From assembly GCF_000266905.1 (NCBI RefSeq), contig NC_018027.1:2542001-2606000 (forward strand): a stretch of 64,000 bases of DNA, given 5' to 3'. This stretch comes from Mycolicibacterium chubuense NBB4 (GTDB taxonomy: Bacteria > Actinomycetota > Actinomycetes > Mycobacteriales > Mycobacteriaceae). The position numbers were made by a program, and so were the translations under genes. Positions 27,651 through 39,500 of the stretch are shown piece after piece. Position 1 is the stretch's first letter. Each line of letters starts with the position of its first letter. Below the pieces are notes generated by a model. The model worked only from the letters and a program-made list of their open reading frames with translations, did not search any database and had not been told where the DNA came from.

Positions 27651-30600
27651 GTGAGCGCCTACCCGAAGCCGGCGAGTGGATCGCCCAACTTCCCGAATCT
27701 CGAACTCGAGGTCCTCGACTACTGGGATCGCGACGGCACCTTCCGCGCGAGCATCGATCGCCGCGACGACGCACCCGAGTACGTCTTCTACGACGGCCCG
27801 CCGTTCGCCAACGGGCTCCCGCACTACGGCCATCTGCTGACCGGCTACGTCAAGGACATCGTCCCGCGCTATCGCACGATGCGCGGCTACAAGGTGGAGC
27901 GCCGATTCGGCTGGGACACCCACGGCCTGCCCGCCGAGCTGGAGGTGCAGCGACAGCTGGGCATCACCGACAAGGCGCAGATCGAAGAATTGGGCATCGA
28001 GAAGTTCAACGACGCATGCCGGGCGTCGGTGCTCAAGTACACCGACGAGTGGCGCAACTACGTCACCCGCCAGGCCCGCTGGGTGGACTTCGACAACGAT
28101 TACAAGACCCTCGACATCGGCTTCATGGAGTCGGTGATCTGGGTGTTCAAGCAGCTGTGGGACAAGGGGCTGGCCTACGAGGGCTATCGGGTGCTGCCGT
28201 ACTGCTGGAACGACGAGACGCCCCTGTCGAGCCACGAGCTGCGCATGGACGACGACGTCTACCAGAGCCGCCAGGATCCGGCGCTGACCGTCGGGTACCG
28301 CATCGTCGACGGTCCCATTCGCGATCTCGCCGACGCCTACCTGCTGATCTGGACGACGACGCCGTGGACGCTGCCGTCCAACCAGGCGGTCGCGGTCAAC
28401 CCCGAAGTGACCTACGCCCTGGTGGCCGCGCCGGACGGCCGGCGCTATGTGCTCGCCGAGGCGCGGCTGGCCGCATATGCCCGCGAGCTCGGAGAAGAGC
28501 CCGAGGTCCTGGCCACCTACTCCGGCCGGGAGCTGCTGGAGACCCGGTACGCGCCGCCCTTCCCGTACTTCGCCGAGGCGCCGAACTCGTTCCGGGTGCT
28601 GCCCGGCGAGTTCGTCAGCACCGAGGACGGCACCGGGCTGGTGCACATGTCGCCGGCCTACGGCGAGGACGACATGGCGACGGCGCAGGCGGCCGGGATC
28701 GAGGCGGTCACCCCGGTCGACGCCAGGGGCCGGTTTGACGCAACCGTGCCCGACTACGCGGGGCAGCACGTGTTCGACGCCAACCCGCAGATCATCCGCG
28801 ATCTCAAGAACGGCTCCGGGGCGGCGGCGGTCAACGGCGCGGTGCTGCTGCGCCACGACAGCTACGAGCACTCGTACCCGCACTGCTGGCGCTGCCGCAA
28901 CCCGCTGATCTACCGCGCGGTGTCGTCCTGGTTCATCAAGGTCAGCGAGTTCCGCGACCGCATGGTGGAGCTCAACCAGGAGATCACCTGGTATCCCGAG
29001 CACGTCAAGGACGGCCAGTTCGGCAAGTGGCTGGCCGGCGCCCGCGACTGGTCGATCTCGCGAAACCGCTACTGGGGCAGCCCGATTCCGGTGTGGAAGT
29101 CCGACGATCCGGCGTACCCGCGCGTCGACGTGTACGGCAGCCTCGACGAACTCGAACGCGACTTCGGGGTGCGGCCCGAGAACCTGCACCGGCCCTTCAT
29201 CGACGAGCTGACCCGGCCCAATCCCGACGATCCGACGGGCCGCTCCACGATGCGGCGCATCGAGGACGTGCTCGACGTGTGGTTCGACTCGGGTTCGATG
29301 CCCTACGGGCAGGTGCACTATCCGTTCGAGAACCAGGGCTGGTTCGAGACCCACTTCCCGGGCGACTTCATCGTCGAGTACATCGGGCAGACCCGCGGCT
29401 GGTTCTACACGCTGCACATCCTGGCGACGGCGCTGTTCGACCGCCCGGCGTTCCGGACCTGCGTGTCTCACGGCATCGTGCTGGGCAACGACGGGCAGAA
29501 GATGAGCAAGTCGCTGCGCAACTACCCGGACGTCGCCGAGGTGTTCGACCGGGACGGCTCCGACGCGATGCGCTGGTTCCTGATGGCCTCACCGATCCTG
29601 CGCGGCGGCAACCTGATCGTCACCGAGCAGGGCATCCGCGAGGGCGTCCGCCAGGTCCTGCTCCCGCTGTGGAACGCCTACACGTTCCTGGCGCTCTACG
29701 CGCCGCAGAAGGGGACCTGGCGCACCGACTCGGCTCATGTGCTCGACCGCTACATCCTGGCGAAGCTGGCCGTGCTGCGCGACGAGCTCACCGCGTCGCT
29801 GGATGTGTGCGACATCTCGCTGGCCTGCGACCAACTGCGCCAGTTCACCGAAGCGCTGACGAATTGGTATGTGCGACGGTCGCGTTCACGGTTCTGGGAG
29901 GAAGATCCCGACGCCATCGACACCTTGCACACGGTGCTCGAGGTGACCAGCCGGCTGGCGGCCCCGCTGCTGCCGCTGATCACCGAGGTGATCTGGCGCG
30001 GCATCACCGGTGAGCGGTCGGTACACCTGACGGACTGGCCGCAGCCGGACTCGTTGCCCGCCGACCCGCAACTGGTCGCCGACATGGACCTGGTGCGCGA
30101 GGTGGCGTCGGCAGGCTCGTCCCTGCGCAAGGCCAAGAAGCTGCGGGTGCGTCTGCCGCTGCCGAAACTGACTGTGGCAGTCGGCGATCCGCAGCGTCTG
30201 GAGCCGTACCGGGATCTGATCGCCGACGAGCTGAACGTCAAGGCGGTGGAGCTGACCGACGACATCGAGACGCACGGCCGTTTCGAGCTGACCGTCAATG
30301 CGCGCGTCGCGGGACCACGACTGGGCAGAGACGTCCAGGCCGCGATCAAGGCGGTGAAGGCGGGGGAGGCCCTCGTCAATGCCGACGGCACGTTGACCGC
30401 GGGGCCAGCGGTGCTGCAGCCGGGCGAGTTCAGCTCGCGGCTGGTGGCCGCCGACGCCGAGTTCACCGCGGCCCTGCCCGACGGGGCCGGGTTGGTGGTG
30501 CTCGACGGCACGGTGACACCGGAACTCGAGGCCGAGGGCTGGGCCAAGGACCGCATCCGCGAACTGCAGGAGCTCCGCAAGTCCACCGGATTGGATGTCT

Positions 30601-30770
30601 CCGACCGGATCTCGGTGGTGATCTCGGTGCCGCAGGCCCATCAGGAGTGGGCGCGCACCCACCGGGACCTGATCGCCGGGGAGATCCTCGCGACGAGTTT
30701 CGAGTTCGGCGATCCGGCGGATTCGACCGAGATCGGCGACGGCGTGCGGGTCGCGATCGCGAAGGCCTGA
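27651..30770 (+). CDS. ileS: Isoleucyl-tRNA synthetase
   Basis: Class I aminoacyl-tRNA synthetase of 1039 aa (M. tuberculosis 1041). The HIGH motif appears as HYGH in [20 protein letters not shown] (about residues 48-67), and KMSKS is intact ([13 protein letters not shown]). The editing domain (about 190-400) contains [14 protein letters not shown]. Organisation and length are those of the eukaryote-like IleS group found in mycobacteria, a group known for low mupirocin sensitivity. The GTG start has its AGGAG ribosome binding site inside the T-box sequestering hairpin. Confidence 0.97.
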   Translation: MSAYPKPASGSPNFPNLELEVLDYWDRDGTFRASIDRRDDAPEYVFYDGPPFANGLPHYGHLLTGYVKDIVPRYRTMRGYKVERRFGWDTHGLPAELEVQRQLGITDKAQIEELGIEKFNDACRASVLKYTDEWRNYVTRQARWVDFDNDYKTLDIGFMESVIWVFKQLWDKGLAYEGYRVLPYCWNDETPLSSHELRMDDDVYQSRQDPALTVGYRIVDGPIRDLADAYLLIWTTTPWTLPSNQAVAVNPEVTYALVAAPDGRRYVLAEARLAAYARELGEEPEVLATYSGRELLETRYAPPFPYFAEAPNSFRVLPGEFVSTEDGTGLVHMSPAYGEDDMATAQAAGIEAVTPVDARGRFDATVPDYAGQHVFDANPQIIRDLKNGSGAAAVNGAVLLRHDSYEHSYPHCWRCRNPLIYRAVSSWFIKVSEFRDRMVELNQEITWYPEHVKDGQFGKWLAGARDWSISRNRYWGSPIPVWKSDDPAYPRVDVYGSLDELERDFGVRPENLHRPFIDELTRPNPDDPTGRSTMRRIEDVLDVWFDSGSMPYGQVHYPFENQGWFETHFPGDFIVEYIGQTRGWFYTLHILATALFDRPAFRTCVSHGIVLGNDGQKMSKSLRNYPDVAEVFDRDGSDAMRWFLMASPILRGGNLIVTEQGIREGVRQVLLPLWNAYTFLALYAPQKGTWRTDSAHVLDRYILAKLAVLRDELTASLDVCDISLACDQLRQFTEALTNWYVRRSRSRFWEEDPDAIDTLHTVLEVTSRLAAPLLPLITEVIWRGITGERSVHLTDWPQPDSLPADPQLVADMDLVREVASAGSSLRKAKKLRVRLPLPKLTVAVGDPQRLEPYRDLIADELNVKAVELTDDIETHGRFELTVNARVAGPRLGRDVQAAIKAVKAGEALVNADGTLTAGPAVLQPGEFSSRLVAADAEFTAALPDGAGLVVLDGTVTPELEAEGWAKDRIRELQELRKSTGLDVSDRISVVISVPQAHQEWARTHRDLIAGEILATSFEFGDPADSTEIGDGVRVAIAKA

Positions 30771-30773
30771 GGG

Positions 30774-30989
30774 CTAGCGGGACTGGGCGACCCGGGCGCT
30801 GCGCCCGTCGAAGGCCACGACGTCGCCGCCGCGCAACTGGCGTCCGCGCCGGGTCTCGACTTCGCCGTTGACCAGTACGCGGCCGTCGGCGATCACGCCC
30901 TTGGCGTCGGCTCCGCTGTCGATCAGGTTCGCGAGTTTGAGGAACTGGCCCAGCCGGATCGACTCGTCGCGGATCGGCACGTCATCCAT
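30774..30989 (-). CDS. S4-domain RNA-binding protein (YbcJ/RlbA-like)
   Basis: A 71-aa protein that is a single S4 domain: IRLGQFLKLANLIDSGADAK, then VLVNGEVETRRGRQLRGGDVV. Such proteins bind structured RNA, probably ribosomal, but their role is poorly known. The start ATG (30989) is preceded by a leaderless-type -10 box on the minus strand. The stop lies 3 nt from the convergent ileS stop. It is divergent from dinX. Confidence 0.88.
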   Translation of the reverse strand: MDDVPIRDESIRLGQFLKLANLIDSGADAKGVIADGRVLVNGEVETRRGRQLRGGDVVAFDGRSARVAQSR

Positions 30990-31021
30990 GGCCGCAACGC
31001 TAGCCGCCTACCATTCGCCCT
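30990..31021. promoter_or_regulatory. Divergent leaderless promoters (S4 gene / dinX)
   Basis: In 32 bp both genes have a TANNNT box 7 nt before the start: minus TAGCGT (31002-30997) before ATG 30989, and plus TACCAT (31009-31014) before GTG 31022. Confidence 0.55.
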
Positions 31022-32374
31022 GTGGCGGCGCGATGGGTCCTGCACCTGGACATGGACGCGTTCTTCGCGTCCGTGGAGCAGCTGACCCGGCCCACGCTGC
31101 GCGACCGGCCGGTGTTGGTCGGTGGCCTCGGCGGCCGCGGTGTGGTGGCCGGGGCGAGTTACGAGGCGCGGGTGTTCGGTGCGCGCTCGGCGATGCCGAT
31201 GCACCAGGCCCGGCGGCTCGTCGGCGCGGGCGCGGTGGTCCTGCCGCCGCGCGGTGTGGTGTACGGCCTGGCCAGCCGCCGCGTTTTCGACACGGTGCGC
31301 GCCCGGGTGCCGGTGCTCGAGCAGCTGTCCTACGACGAGGCGTTCGGCGAGCCGACGGAACTGGCCGGCGCGACGAGCTCGGAGGTCGAGGCGTTCTGCC
31401 AGGCGCTGCGGGCCGAGGTGCGCACCGAGACGGGGCTGGTGGCGTCGGTCGGTGCCGGCTCGGGCAAGCAGATCGCCAAGATCGCGTCGGGCCTGGCGAA
31501 GCCGGACGGCATCCGAGTGGTCGGCCGCGACCAGGAACAGACGCTGTTGTCGGGCCTCGCGGTACGCAAGCTGTGGGGCATCGGTCCGGTGGCCGAGGAG
31601 AAGCTGCACCGGCTCGGCATCGAGACCATCGGCGCGTTCGCCGCCCTGAGCGAGGCGGAGGTCGCCGACATCCTCGGCGCGACGGTGGGCCCGGCGCTGC
31701 ACCGCCTCGCGCGCGGCATCGACGACCGGCCCGTCGCCGAGAACGCGCCGGCCAAGCAGATCAGCGCCGAGTCGACGTTCGCCGAGGACCTCACCACCCT
31801 CGAGCAGCTGCGGGGGGCGATGGGGCCGATCGGGGAGCACGCGCACCGACGGCTGGAGAAGGACGGCCGCGGGGCGCGCACCGTGACCGTCAAGCTCAAA
31901 CGGTCCGACATGAGCACGCTCACCCGTTCGGCCACCCTGCCGTACGCGACCACCGACCCGTCGACGTTGATCGGCACCGCCCGGCGGCTGCTGCTGGACC
32001 CGATCGAGATCGGGCCCGTCCGCCTTGTGGGCGTGGGCTTTTCTGGTCTGACGGAGGTCCGGCAGGAACCGTTGTTCACCGATGTGGACTTGACCGCCGA
32101 AGAGACGTCCGGCGACGGCCCGCTGCCGTCGACCCTGTCCGACGCCGCCGCGGCGGCACCGGCGTGGCGCATCGGTGACGACGTGTCGCACACCGAGCAC
32201 GGCCACGGCTGGGTGCAGGGCGCAGGCCACGGCGTGATGACGGTGCGCTTCGAGACCCGCGCCACCGGACGCGGCCCGGCGCGCACGTTCTCCGACCACG
32301 ATCCCGCCCTCACCCGGGCGAACCCGGTGGACAGTCTGGCCTGGCCGGAGTTCGTCGACGAACTCGCCCGATAG
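31022..32374 (+). CDS. dinX: Y-family DNA polymerase IV (DinX/DinB1)
   Basis: Error-prone translesion polymerase of 450 aa. The metal-binding motifs are [15 protein letters not shown] (about residues 7-21) and LSYDEAFGE (about 100-108); the thumb HhH region follows ([17 protein letters not shown]). The little-finger domain ends near residue 345, followed by a clamp-binding-like QEPLF (about 348), which in this family docks on the DnaN sliding clamp. No LexA box is visible upstream; the short gap carries only the leaderless promoter. Confidence 0.93.
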   Translation: MAARWVLHLDMDAFFASVEQLTRPTLRDRPVLVGGLGGRGVVAGASYEARVFGARSAMPMHQARRLVGAGAVVLPPRGVVYGLASRRVFDTVRARVPVLEQLSYDEAFGEPTELAGATSSEVEAFCQALRAEVRTETGLVASVGAGSGKQIAKIASGLAKPDGIRVVGRDQEQTLLSGLAVRKLWGIGPVAEEKLHRLGIETIGAFAALSEAEVADILGATVGPALHRLARGIDDRPVAENAPAKQISAESTFAEDLTTLEQLRGAMGPIGEHAHRRLEKDGRGARTVTVKLKRSDMSTLTRSATLPYATTDPSTLIGTARRLLLDPIEIGPVRLVGVGFSGLTEVRQEPLFTDVDLTAEETSGDGPLPSTLSDAAAAAPAWRIGDDVSHTEHGHGWVQGAGHGVMTVRFETRATGRGPARTFSDHDPALTRANPVDSLAWPEFVDELAR

Positions 32375-33268
32375 TCAGCCCCAGCGGTCGAAGACGTCGC
32401 GCGGCGGCAGCCCGGCGGCCAGTGCGGCCATCAGCAGGACACGGGCCTGCGGAGGCCGGAGCTGCGGCACCACGACCGCACCCGCGTCGACCAGGTCGTG
32501 TCCGGGGCCGTAGACCGGGCGGACCCGGCCCCCCGGCACGCGCGTCGACACCGCGACCGCGACACCGTCACCGCAGTGCCGTCGCACGCCCTCGATCAGT
32601 GCCGCGCCCGCGTTGCCCGCGCCGAGCGCCTGCAGCACGATGCCCCGGGCACCGGCGGCCACGCAGGCGTCCATCGCCACCGCGTCGGCGCCGGGATAGG
32701 CCGCGACGATGTCCACGCGCGGCGCCTCGCTCGCGATGAGGTGGCCCAGGAACGGCCGCTCGGCCGGGTCCGGCGGCCGGCCCGCGAAGCTCTGCAGGTC
32801 GGTGGTCGCCACCTTGGTCAGCCCCAGCGCCGCGAACACTGCGCCGGCGAAGCTCACCACCACCCCGAGTCCGCGGGCGTGCGGGCTGGCCGCCAGCGCG
32901 AGGGCGTCGCGCAGGTTCACCGGCCCGTCGGCGTCCTCGGCGTCGGCGCTGCGCTGTGCGCCGGTCAGCACCACCGGCGCCGCGCCGTCGTAGGTGAGGG
33001 CCAGCCAGAGTGCGGTTTCCTCCATCGTGTCGGTGCCGTGGGTGACGACGATGCCGTCCGCGTGGTCTGCCGCCCGGCGGATCGCGGCCGCGATGCGGTC
33101 CCAGTCCGCCGGCGTGAGCTGCGAGCTGTCGACCGCCATCGCGTCGACCACCTCGACGTCGAGCCCCGCAGCGAGGTCCGCGCCGGAGCGCGTCGGGCGC
33201 TTCACCCCGTCGGCGTCCGCGCTCGTGGCGATCGTCCCTCCGGTGGCTATGACGACGAGGCGACCCAT
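32375..33268 (-). CDS. ansA: L-asparaginase (type I-like)
   Basis: Asparagine amidohydrolase of 297 aa. The first catalytic Thr is in ATGGTIAT (residues 8-15), and the second Thr-Asp pair and Lys-relay region are in [23 protein letters not shown] and [13 protein letters not shown] are family-typical. There is no signal peptide, so the enzyme is cytoplasmic. In M. tuberculosis the orthologue (Rv1538c) releases ammonia for nitrogen use and acid resistance. It is somewhat shorter than that protein (326 aa). Its stop codon directly abuts the convergent dinX stop. Confidence 0.93.
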   Translation of the reverse strand: MGRLVVIATGGTIATSADADGVKRPTRSGADLAAGLDVEVVDAMAVDSSQLTPADWDRIAAAIRRAADHADGIVVTHGTDTMEETALWLALTYDGAAPVVLTGAQRSADAEDADGPVNLRDALALAASPHARGLGVVVSFAGAVFAALGLTKVATTDLQSFAGRPPDPAERPFLGHLIASEAPRVDIVAAYPGADAVAMDACVAAGARGIVLQALGAGNAGAALIEGVRRHCGDGVAVAVSTRVPGGRVRPVYGPGHDLVDAGAVVVPQLRPPQARVLLMAALAAGLPPRDVFDRWG

Positions 33269-33310
33269 GGGTGGAATTCTCGCCCACGGGTGTTTTGCGA
33301 TGATGGTGGC

Positions 33311-33925
33311 GTGACTGACGAACCCTCGAGCCCGGCGGAGCCGGCGACCGGCGACGGCGTCGCGGCGGCGGCACCGGGCAAGCCGCCGCGGCGGCTGCGC
33401 CTCCTTCTCGCGGTCGCCGGGATCGTGCTGCTGGCCGACGTCGTCACGAAAGTGCTCGCCGTCAAGCTGCTGACACCCGGCGAGCCGGTGCCGATCATCG
33501 GCGACACGGTGACCTGGACGCTGGTCCGCAACTCCGGCGCGGCGTTCTCGATGGCGACCGGCTACACATGGGTCCTCACGCTGGTCGCCACCGGCGTCGT
33601 CGTCGGCATCATCTGGATGGGCCGTCGCCTGGTGTCGCCGTGGTGGGCGCTCGGGCTCGGCATGATCCTGGGCGGGGCGCTCGGCAACCTGATGGACCGG
33701 TTCTTCCGGTCGCCCGGCCCCTTGCGCGGCCACGTCGTGGACTTCCTGTCGATCGGCTGGTGGCCGGTGTTCAACGTCGCCGACCCGGCCGTGGTCGGCG
33801 GGGCGATCCTGCTGGTGGCGCTGTCGCTGTTCGGGTTCGACTTCGATTCCGTCGGGAGGCGCCAGCCCGACGGCGGCGAAGATACCGTCGGGAGGCGTAA
33901 GCCCGACGACGAGTCGGCCGGATGA
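33311..33925 (+). CDS. lspA: Prolipoprotein signal peptidase II
   Basis: Membrane aspartyl protease of 204 aa that removes lipoprotein signal peptides. Four helices are visible, with the two catalytic Asp in GNLMDR (about residue 120) and [11 protein letters not shown] (about 152), and the conserved NSGAAFS loop. It has a cytoplasmic N-terminal Pro/Ala extension of about 30 residues. The C-terminal tail is made of two near-identical octads ([16 protein letters not shown]), which are the translation of the palindromic repeats described separately. The stop overlaps the start of the pseudouridine synthase gene. Confidence 0.94.
   Translation: MTDEPSSPAEPATGDGVAAAAPGKPPRRLRLLLAVAGIVLLADVVTKVLAVKLLTPGEPVPIIGDTVTWTLVRNSGAAFSMATGYTWVLTLVATGVVVGIIWMGRRLVSPWWALGLGMILGGALGNLMDRFFRSPGPLRGHVVDFLSIGWWPVFNVADPAVVGGAILLVALSLFGFDFDSVGRRQPDGGEDTVGRRKPDDESAG
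33849..33908. repeat. Two palindromic repeats inside the 3' end of lspA
   Basis: Two copies 36 bp apart: CCGTCGGG + 9 nt + CCCGACGG (33849-33873) and CCGTCGGG + 9 nt + CCCGACG (33885-33908). Each can form a 7-8 bp stem, the loops differ in only two bases (AGGCGCCAG, AGGCGTAAG), and both are read in frame as VGRRxPD. Confidence 0.8.
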
Positions 33926-34851
33926 CGACTCGGTCGATGCCGGTGCCGGAAGGGCTGGCGGGGATGCGGGTGGATGCGGGGCTGGCACGGCTGCTCGGCC
34001 TGTCGAGGACCGCCGCCGCGGCGCTGGCCGAGGAGGGGGACGTCGAGCTCGACGGCGCGCGCGCCGGGAAATCCGACAAACTCACCGCCGGTGCGTGGCT
34101 GGAGGTGCGGCTGCCCGAAGCGCCGGCGCCGGTCGAGAACACAGCCGTCGAGATCGAGGGCATGGCGATCCTCTACGCCGACGACGACATCGTCGCCGTC
34201 GACAAACCGCCGGGCGTCGCGGCGCATGCGACCGTCGGCTGGCAGGGTCCCACGGTGCTGGGTGGTCTGGCCGCGGCCGGGTTCCGGATCAGCACGTCGG
34301 GCATCCACGAACGCCAGGGGATCGTGCACCGGCTGGACGTCGGCACCTCGGGTGTGATGGTGGTGGCGTTGTCCGAGCGCGCCTACACCGTGCTCAAACG
34401 GGCGTTCAAGCAACGCACCGTCGAGAAGCGCTACCACGCCCTCGTGCAAGGCCATCCCGATCCGTCCAGCGGAACCATCGACGCCCCGATCGGCCGCCAC
34501 CGCGGGCACGACTGGAAGTTCGCGGTGGTCGAGGGCGGCAGGCACAGCGTGACGCACTACGACACCCTGGAGGCCCACCAGGCGGCCAGCCTGCTCGACA
34601 TCGAACTCGAGACGGGCCGCACCCACCAGATCAGGGTCCACTTCGCGGCGCTGCACCATCCCTGCTGCGGAGATCTGACCTACGGCGCCGACCCCACGCT
34701 GGCGAAGAAGCTCGGGCTGGAGCGGCAGTGGCTGCACGCTCGGTCGCTGGCGTTCGCGCATCCGGCCGACGGCAGGCGCGTGGAGATCACCAGCCCGTAC
34801 CCGGCGGACCTGCAGCATGCGCTGGACGTGCTGCGCAATCACCAGCTGTGA
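33922..34851 (+). CDS. RluD/RluA-family 23S rRNA pseudouridine synthase
   Basis: A 309-aa enzyme with an N-terminal S4 domain (about residues 12-70, [20 protein letters not shown]) and the RluA catalytic domain. The catalytic Asp lies in [11 protein letters not shown] (about 139), and the [12 protein letters not shown] motif follows. Most similar by layout to RluD-type enzymes that modify helix 69 of 23S rRNA. It overlaps lspA by 4 nt (ATGA), as in many bacteria where lspA and rluD are coupled. Orthologue by recall: Rv1540. Confidence 0.92.
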   Translation: MTTRSMPVPEGLAGMRVDAGLARLLGLSRTAAAALAEEGDVELDGARAGKSDKLTAGAWLEVRLPEAPAPVENTAVEIEGMAILYADDDIVAVDKPPGVAAHATVGWQGPTVLGGLAAAGFRISTSGIHERQGIVHRLDVGTSGVMVVALSERAYTVLKRAFKQRTVEKRYHALVQGHPDPSSGTIDAPIGRHRGHDWKFAVVEGGRHSVTHYDTLEAHQAASLLDIELETGRTHQIRVHFAALHHPCCGDLTYGADPTLAKKLGLERQWLHARSLAFAHPADGRRVEITSPYPADLQHALDVLRNHQL

Positions 34852-35744
34852 GGTCAGGACTCGCCTTCGGCGTCGGCGCCTACGGGATGTGGGGGCTGTT
34901 CCCGGCGTTCTTCCCGCTGCTCAAGCCCGCGGGTGCGGTGGAGGTCCTGGCGCACCGCATCCTGTGGAGCTTCGCGCTGATGTGCGTCGTGGTCATCGTG
35001 GTCCGCCGACTGGGCGACATCAAGGTCATCACCGGGCGCACCTGGCTGCTGCTGACGGCCGCGGCGGGGCTGATCTCGGTCAATTGGCTGATCTATGTGT
35101 ACGCGGTGAACAACGGCCACGTCGTCGACGCGGCGCTGGGCTACTTCATCAACCCGCTCGTGTCGATCGCGCTGGGGCTGTTGATCTTTCGGGAGAAGCT
35201 GAACCGCTGGCAGCTCAGCGCGCTGCTGATCGCGATCGCCGCGGTGATCGTGCTGACGTTCGACGTGGGCGCGCCGCCGTGGGTGGGCCTCGGCCTGGCG
35301 GTGTCGTTCGGGCTCTACGGTGCGGTGAAGAAACTGGTGCCCACCGATCCGCGGGTGAGCGTCGGCATCGAGGCGGCGATCGCGGCGCCTTTCGCGTTGA
35401 CCTACGTCCTCGTCCTGCAGGCCGGTGGACACGCGACGTTCACCGCCCACGGTGCCGGACACACCGCGCTGCTGATCCTGTCCGGGGTACTCACGGCGCT
35501 GCCGCTGCTGTTCTTCGCCGCCGCGGCGCAGCGACTGCCGATGGTCACGCTCGGCCTGCTCTTCTACATGACCCCGGCGATGCAGCTGAGCTGGGGGGTG
35601 CTCGTCGGCCACGAACCGATGCCACCCGCGCGGTGGCTGGGGTTCGGACTCATCTGGGTCGCGCTGGCGGTCTTCACCGTCAACGAGGTGGCCACCGTGC
35701 GGCGTAGTCGCGCCGCTTTGCGAAATCCTTCATTGACCGTATAG
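34848..35744 (+). CDS. RarD-like EamA/DMT-superfamily permease
   Basis: Membrane transporter of 298 aa with about ten helices, starting at a GTG that overlaps the upstream stop (GTGA). RarD-type features are [16 protein letters not shown] at the start, [23 protein letters not shown] in the middle and [16 protein letters not shown] near the end. RarD proteins are annotated for chloramphenicol sensitivity, but the substrate is unknown. It is the third gene in the lspA operon and is not present at this place in M. tuberculosis as far as I recall. Confidence 0.87.
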   Translation: MRSGLAFGVGAYGMWGLFPAFFPLLKPAGAVEVLAHRILWSFALMCVVVIVVRRLGDIKVITGRTWLLLTAAAGLISVNWLIYVYAVNNGHVVDAALGYFINPLVSIALGLLIFREKLNRWQLSALLIAIAAVIVLTFDVGAPPWVGLGLAVSFGLYGAVKKLVPTDPRVSVGIEAAIAAPFALTYVLVLQAGGHATFTAHGAGHTALLILSGVLTALPLLFFAAAAQRLPMVTLGLLFYMTPAMQLSWGVLVGHEPMPPARWLGFGLIWVALAVFTVNEVATVRRSRAALRNPSLTV

Positions 35745-35767
35745 CAGCTATGTCATAGCGTTTGCCC
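35741..35767 (+). promoter_or_regulatory. Overlapping palindromes and leaderless promoter of TetR gene
   Basis: ATAGCAGCTAT (35741-35751) and GCTATGTCATAGC (35747-35759) are perfect overlapping inverted repeats sharing the half-site GCTAT. The -10 box TAGCGT (35756-35761) lies exactly 6 nt before GTG 35768 and is partly inside the second palindrome, so the repressor probably controls itself. Confidence 0.65.
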
Positions 35768-36436
35768 GTGGAGAGCGACACGGCGCCCCGCCCCAGCACC
35801 AGAGGGCGCGGACGGCCCGTGGGCGCCGATGCCGAACAAACCCGGCTGACCATCCTGCGCGCCGCGCGCGAGGTGATGGCCGAACGCGGGTACCACGCGT
35901 CGACGTTCCAGCAGATCGCTGCGCGAGCCGGCGTGAGCCGGCCGACGCTGCACTACTACTTCGGCACCCGCGAGCAGGTTTACGACGTGCTGCTGACCGA
36001 GGTTGGTGCGCAGGTGACCGACTGCGTCGCCCAGGCACGGCGCGAGCACGGCCTGCGCCCCCAGTTGACAACCTTCATCACCGCGATGCAGCAGTTGAGC
36101 GCGGCCGACCCGGAGGTGATGAGGTTCCTCGTCACCGCCAGGCTCGAACGCTGCAAGCCGCCCCCGCCGCGACAGGACGCGGCGCAGGCCGTGGTCGCCG
36201 CGGTGCACGCCTTCTACGACACGATCGTGCTCGACGCGGTGCGGCGCGGCGAACTCGCGGCGGGCACCGACGCGCACGCGGTCGCCGACATGCTGGCCTC
36301 GCTGTTCTGGGGAACCGCCTTCCACGCCGGCTTCCTCGACGAGGCCGGTGACGGCTCCGGCGTAGCCAGGCAATTGCTCCGGGTGCTCGAAAACGGATTG
36401 CTGGAACAGTCAGTCAAAGCGCCTGTCCAGGCGTGA
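35768..36436 (+). CDS. TetR-family regulator
   Basis: A 222-aa TetR regulator with canonical HTH (about residues 25-70: RLTILRAAREVMAERGYHAS, FQQIAARAGVSRPTLHYYFG). An Arg/Gly-rich tail (STRGRGRPVGAD) precedes it. The ligand domain is unassigned. GTG 35768 was chosen over the TTG two codons earlier because it sits exactly at the predicted transcription start. Its probable operator lies between rarD and itself; since rarD ends within that operator the target may be only its own gene or unlinked genes. Confidence 0.85.
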   Translation: MESDTAPRPSTRGRGRPVGADAEQTRLTILRAAREVMAERGYHASTFQQIAARAGVSRPTLHYYFGTREQVYDVLLTEVGAQVTDCVAQARREHGLRPQLTTFITAMQQLSAADPEVMRFLVTARLERCKPPPPRQDAAQAVVAAVHAFYDTIVLDAVRRGELAAGTDAHAVADMLASLFWGTAFHAGFLDEAGDGSGVARQLLRVLENGLLEQSVKAPVQA

Positions 36437-36492
36437 TCCGAAGAAGCTGAGACACGCAGCCCGACACGCCGAACGCTGTCGGTGCTCGGTCA

Positions 36493-36507
36493 TAGACTGG
36501 CCTGCCT
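36493..36507 (+). promoter_or_regulatory. Short-leader promoter of dnaE1
   Basis: TAGACT (36493-36498) would start transcription about 3 nt before the dnaE1 ATG. Confidence 0.5.
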
Positions 36508-39500
36508 ATGAGCAGTCTGGATTCGCGGCCCTCGGGCTCGTTCGTGCACCTGCACAACCACACCGAATACTCGATGCTCGACGGTGCCGCGAAGGTCAAG
36601 CCCATGCTCGCCGAGGCGCAGCGCCTCGAGATGCCGGCCATCGGCATGACCGACCACGGAAACATGTTCGGCGCCAGCGAGTTCTACAACGCCGCCACCG
36701 CCGCGGGGATCAAGCCGATCATCGGGGTCGAGGCCTACATCGCGCCGGCGTCGCGGTTCGACACCAAACGCGTGCTGTGGGGTGACCCGGGCCAGAAGAG
36801 CGACGACGTCTCGGGCAGCGGGTCCTACACCCACATGACGATGGTCGCCGAGAACGCGACGGGCCTGCGGAACCTCTTCAAGCTGTCGTCGCTGGCCTCG
36901 TTCGAGGGGCAGCTGGGTAAGTGGTCGCGGATGGACGCCGAGATCATCGCCGAGCACGCGGAAGGCATCATCGCCACCACCGGCTGCCCGTCGGGTGAGG
37001 TCCAGACCCGGCTGCGGCTCGGCCACGAGCGCGAAGCGCTCGAAGCCGCTGCCAAGTGGCGGGAGATCTTCGGGCCGGAGAATTTCTTCCTCGAGCTGAT
37101 GGACCACGGCCTCGACATCGAGCGCCGGGTGCGTGAAGGCCTGCTCGAGGTCGGCCGGAAGCTGGGCATCCCGCCGCTGGCCACCAACGACTGCCACTAC
37201 GTCACCCGTGACGCGTCGCGCAACCACGAGGCGCTGCTGTGCGTGCAGACCGGCAAGACCCTGTCGGACCCCACCCGGTTCAAGTTCGACGGCGACGGTT
37301 ACTACCTCAAGTCCGCCGCCGAGATGCGCGCGCTGTGGGACGGCCAGGTCGCGGGCGCGTGTGATTCCACGCTGCTGATCGCCGAGCGGGTGCAGTCCTA
37401 CGCCGACGTCTGGACGCCGAAGGACCGGATGCCGGTCTTCCCGGTGCCCGAGGGGCACGACCAGGCCTCCTGGCTGCACCACGAGGTGATGGCGGGCCTG
37501 GAGCGCCGATTCCCGGGCGCGGTCGGGCAGAACTACGTCGAGCGGGCCGAGTACGAGATCAAGGTCATCTGCGACAAGGGCTTCCCGTCCTACTTCTTGA
37601 TCGTCGCCGACCTGATCAACTACGCGAAGTCGGTCGACATCCGGGTCGGGCCCGGCCGAGGCTCGGCGGCCGGCTCGCTGGTGGCCTACGCGCTGGGCAT
37701 CACCAACATCGACCCGATCCCGCACGGGCTGCTGTTCGAGCGGTTCCTCAACCCGGAGCGGCCGTCGGCGCCCGACATCGACATCGACTTCGACGACCGC
37801 CGCCGCGGCGAGATGCTGCGCTACGCCGCCAACCGATGGGGCAGCGACCGGGTCGCGCAGGTCATCACCTTCGGCACCATCAAAACCAAGGCCGCACTGA
37901 AGGATTCGGCCCGCGTCAACTACGGCCAGCCGGGCTTTGCGATCGCCGACCGGATCACCAAGGCGCTGCCACCGCCCATCATGGCCAAGGACATCCCGCT
38001 GTCGGGGATCACCGACCCGAACCACGAGCGGTACAAGGAAGCCGCCGAGGTGCGCGGGCTGATCGACACCGACCCCGACGTCCGGACCATCTACGAGACG
38101 GCCCGGGGCCTCGAGGGCCTGGTCCGCAACGCCGGCGTGCACGCCTGCGCGGTGATCATGAGCTCCGAACCGCTGATCGACGCGATCCCGCTGTGGCGGC
38201 GGCCGCAGGACGGCGCGGTGATCACCGGGTGGGACTATCCGTCCTGTGAGGCCATCGGCCTGCTGAAGATGGACTTCCTCGGGCTGCGGAACCTGACCAT
38301 CATCGGCGACTGCATCGAGAACATCAAAGCCAACCGGGGCGTCGACCTCGACCTGGAATCGCTGGCGCTCGACGATCCCAAGGCCTACGAGCTGCTCGGT
38401 CGTGGCGACACCCTCGGCGTGTTCCAGCTCGACGGCGGGCCGATGCGCGACCTGCTGCGCCGCATGCAGCCCACCGAGTTCAACGACATCGTCGCGGTGC
38501 TGGCGCTGTACCGGCCCGGCCCGATGGGCATGAACGCCCACAACGACTACGCCGACCGCAAGAACGGCAGGCAGCCGATCAAGCCGATTCACCCGGAGCT
38601 CGAGGAGCCGCTCAAGGAGATCCTCGCCGAGACCTACGGTCTGATCGTCTACCAAGAGCAGATCATGTTCATCGCGCAGAAGGTCGCCTCCTACACGATG
38701 GGCAAGGCCGATGCGCTGCGCAAGGCGATGGGCAAGAAGAAGCTCGAGGTGCTCGAGGCCGAGTACAAGGGCTTCCGCGAGGGCATGACCGCCAACGGGT
38801 TCTCCGAGGGCGCGGTGAAAGCGTTGTGGGACACCATCCTTCCCTTCGCCGGGTACGCGTTCAACAAGTCGCACGCGGCCGGCTACGGGCTGGTGTCCTA
38901 CTGGACGGCCTATCTGAAGGCCAACTATCCGGCCGAGTACATGGCCGGGTTGCTCACCTCGGTCGGTGACGACAAGGACAAGGCCGCGGTGTACCTGGCC
39001 GACTGCCGCCGGCTGGGCATCACCGTGCTCCCGCCCGACGTCAACGAGTCGGTGCAGAACTTCGCCTCCGTCGGCAACGACATCCGCTTCGGCCTCGGCG
39101 CGGTGCGCAATGTGGGCGCCAATGTCGTTGCCTCGCTGGTGAACACGCGTACCGAGAAGGGGAAGTACACCGACTTCTCGGACTACCTGAACAAGATCGA
39201 TATCGCGGCCTGCAACAAGAAGGTCACCGAGTCGCTGATCAAGGCCGGGGCCTTCGACTCGCTGAGCCACCCGCGCAAGGGCCTGTTCCTGGTGCACACC
39301 GACGCGGTGGATTCGGTGCTCGGCACCAAGAAGGCCGAGGCGATGGGCCAGTTCGATCTGTTCGGCGGCGGCGACTCGTCGACAGAGTCGGTGTTCACGA
39401 TCAAGGTTCCCGACGAGGAATGGGAGGACAAGCACAAGCTCGCGCTCGAACGCGAGATGCTGGGCCTCTACGTGTCCGGTCACCCGCTCAACGGCATCGC

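Noticed and set aside
27396..29471. Open frame antisense to ileS
   Set aside because: Covers the HIGH and editing regions of ileS and crosses the T-box leader; composition is typical of a shadow.
34095..34847. Upstream extension of the RarD-like permease
   Set aside because: It lies out of frame within the pseudouridine synthase gene; the real start is the overlapping GTG 34848.
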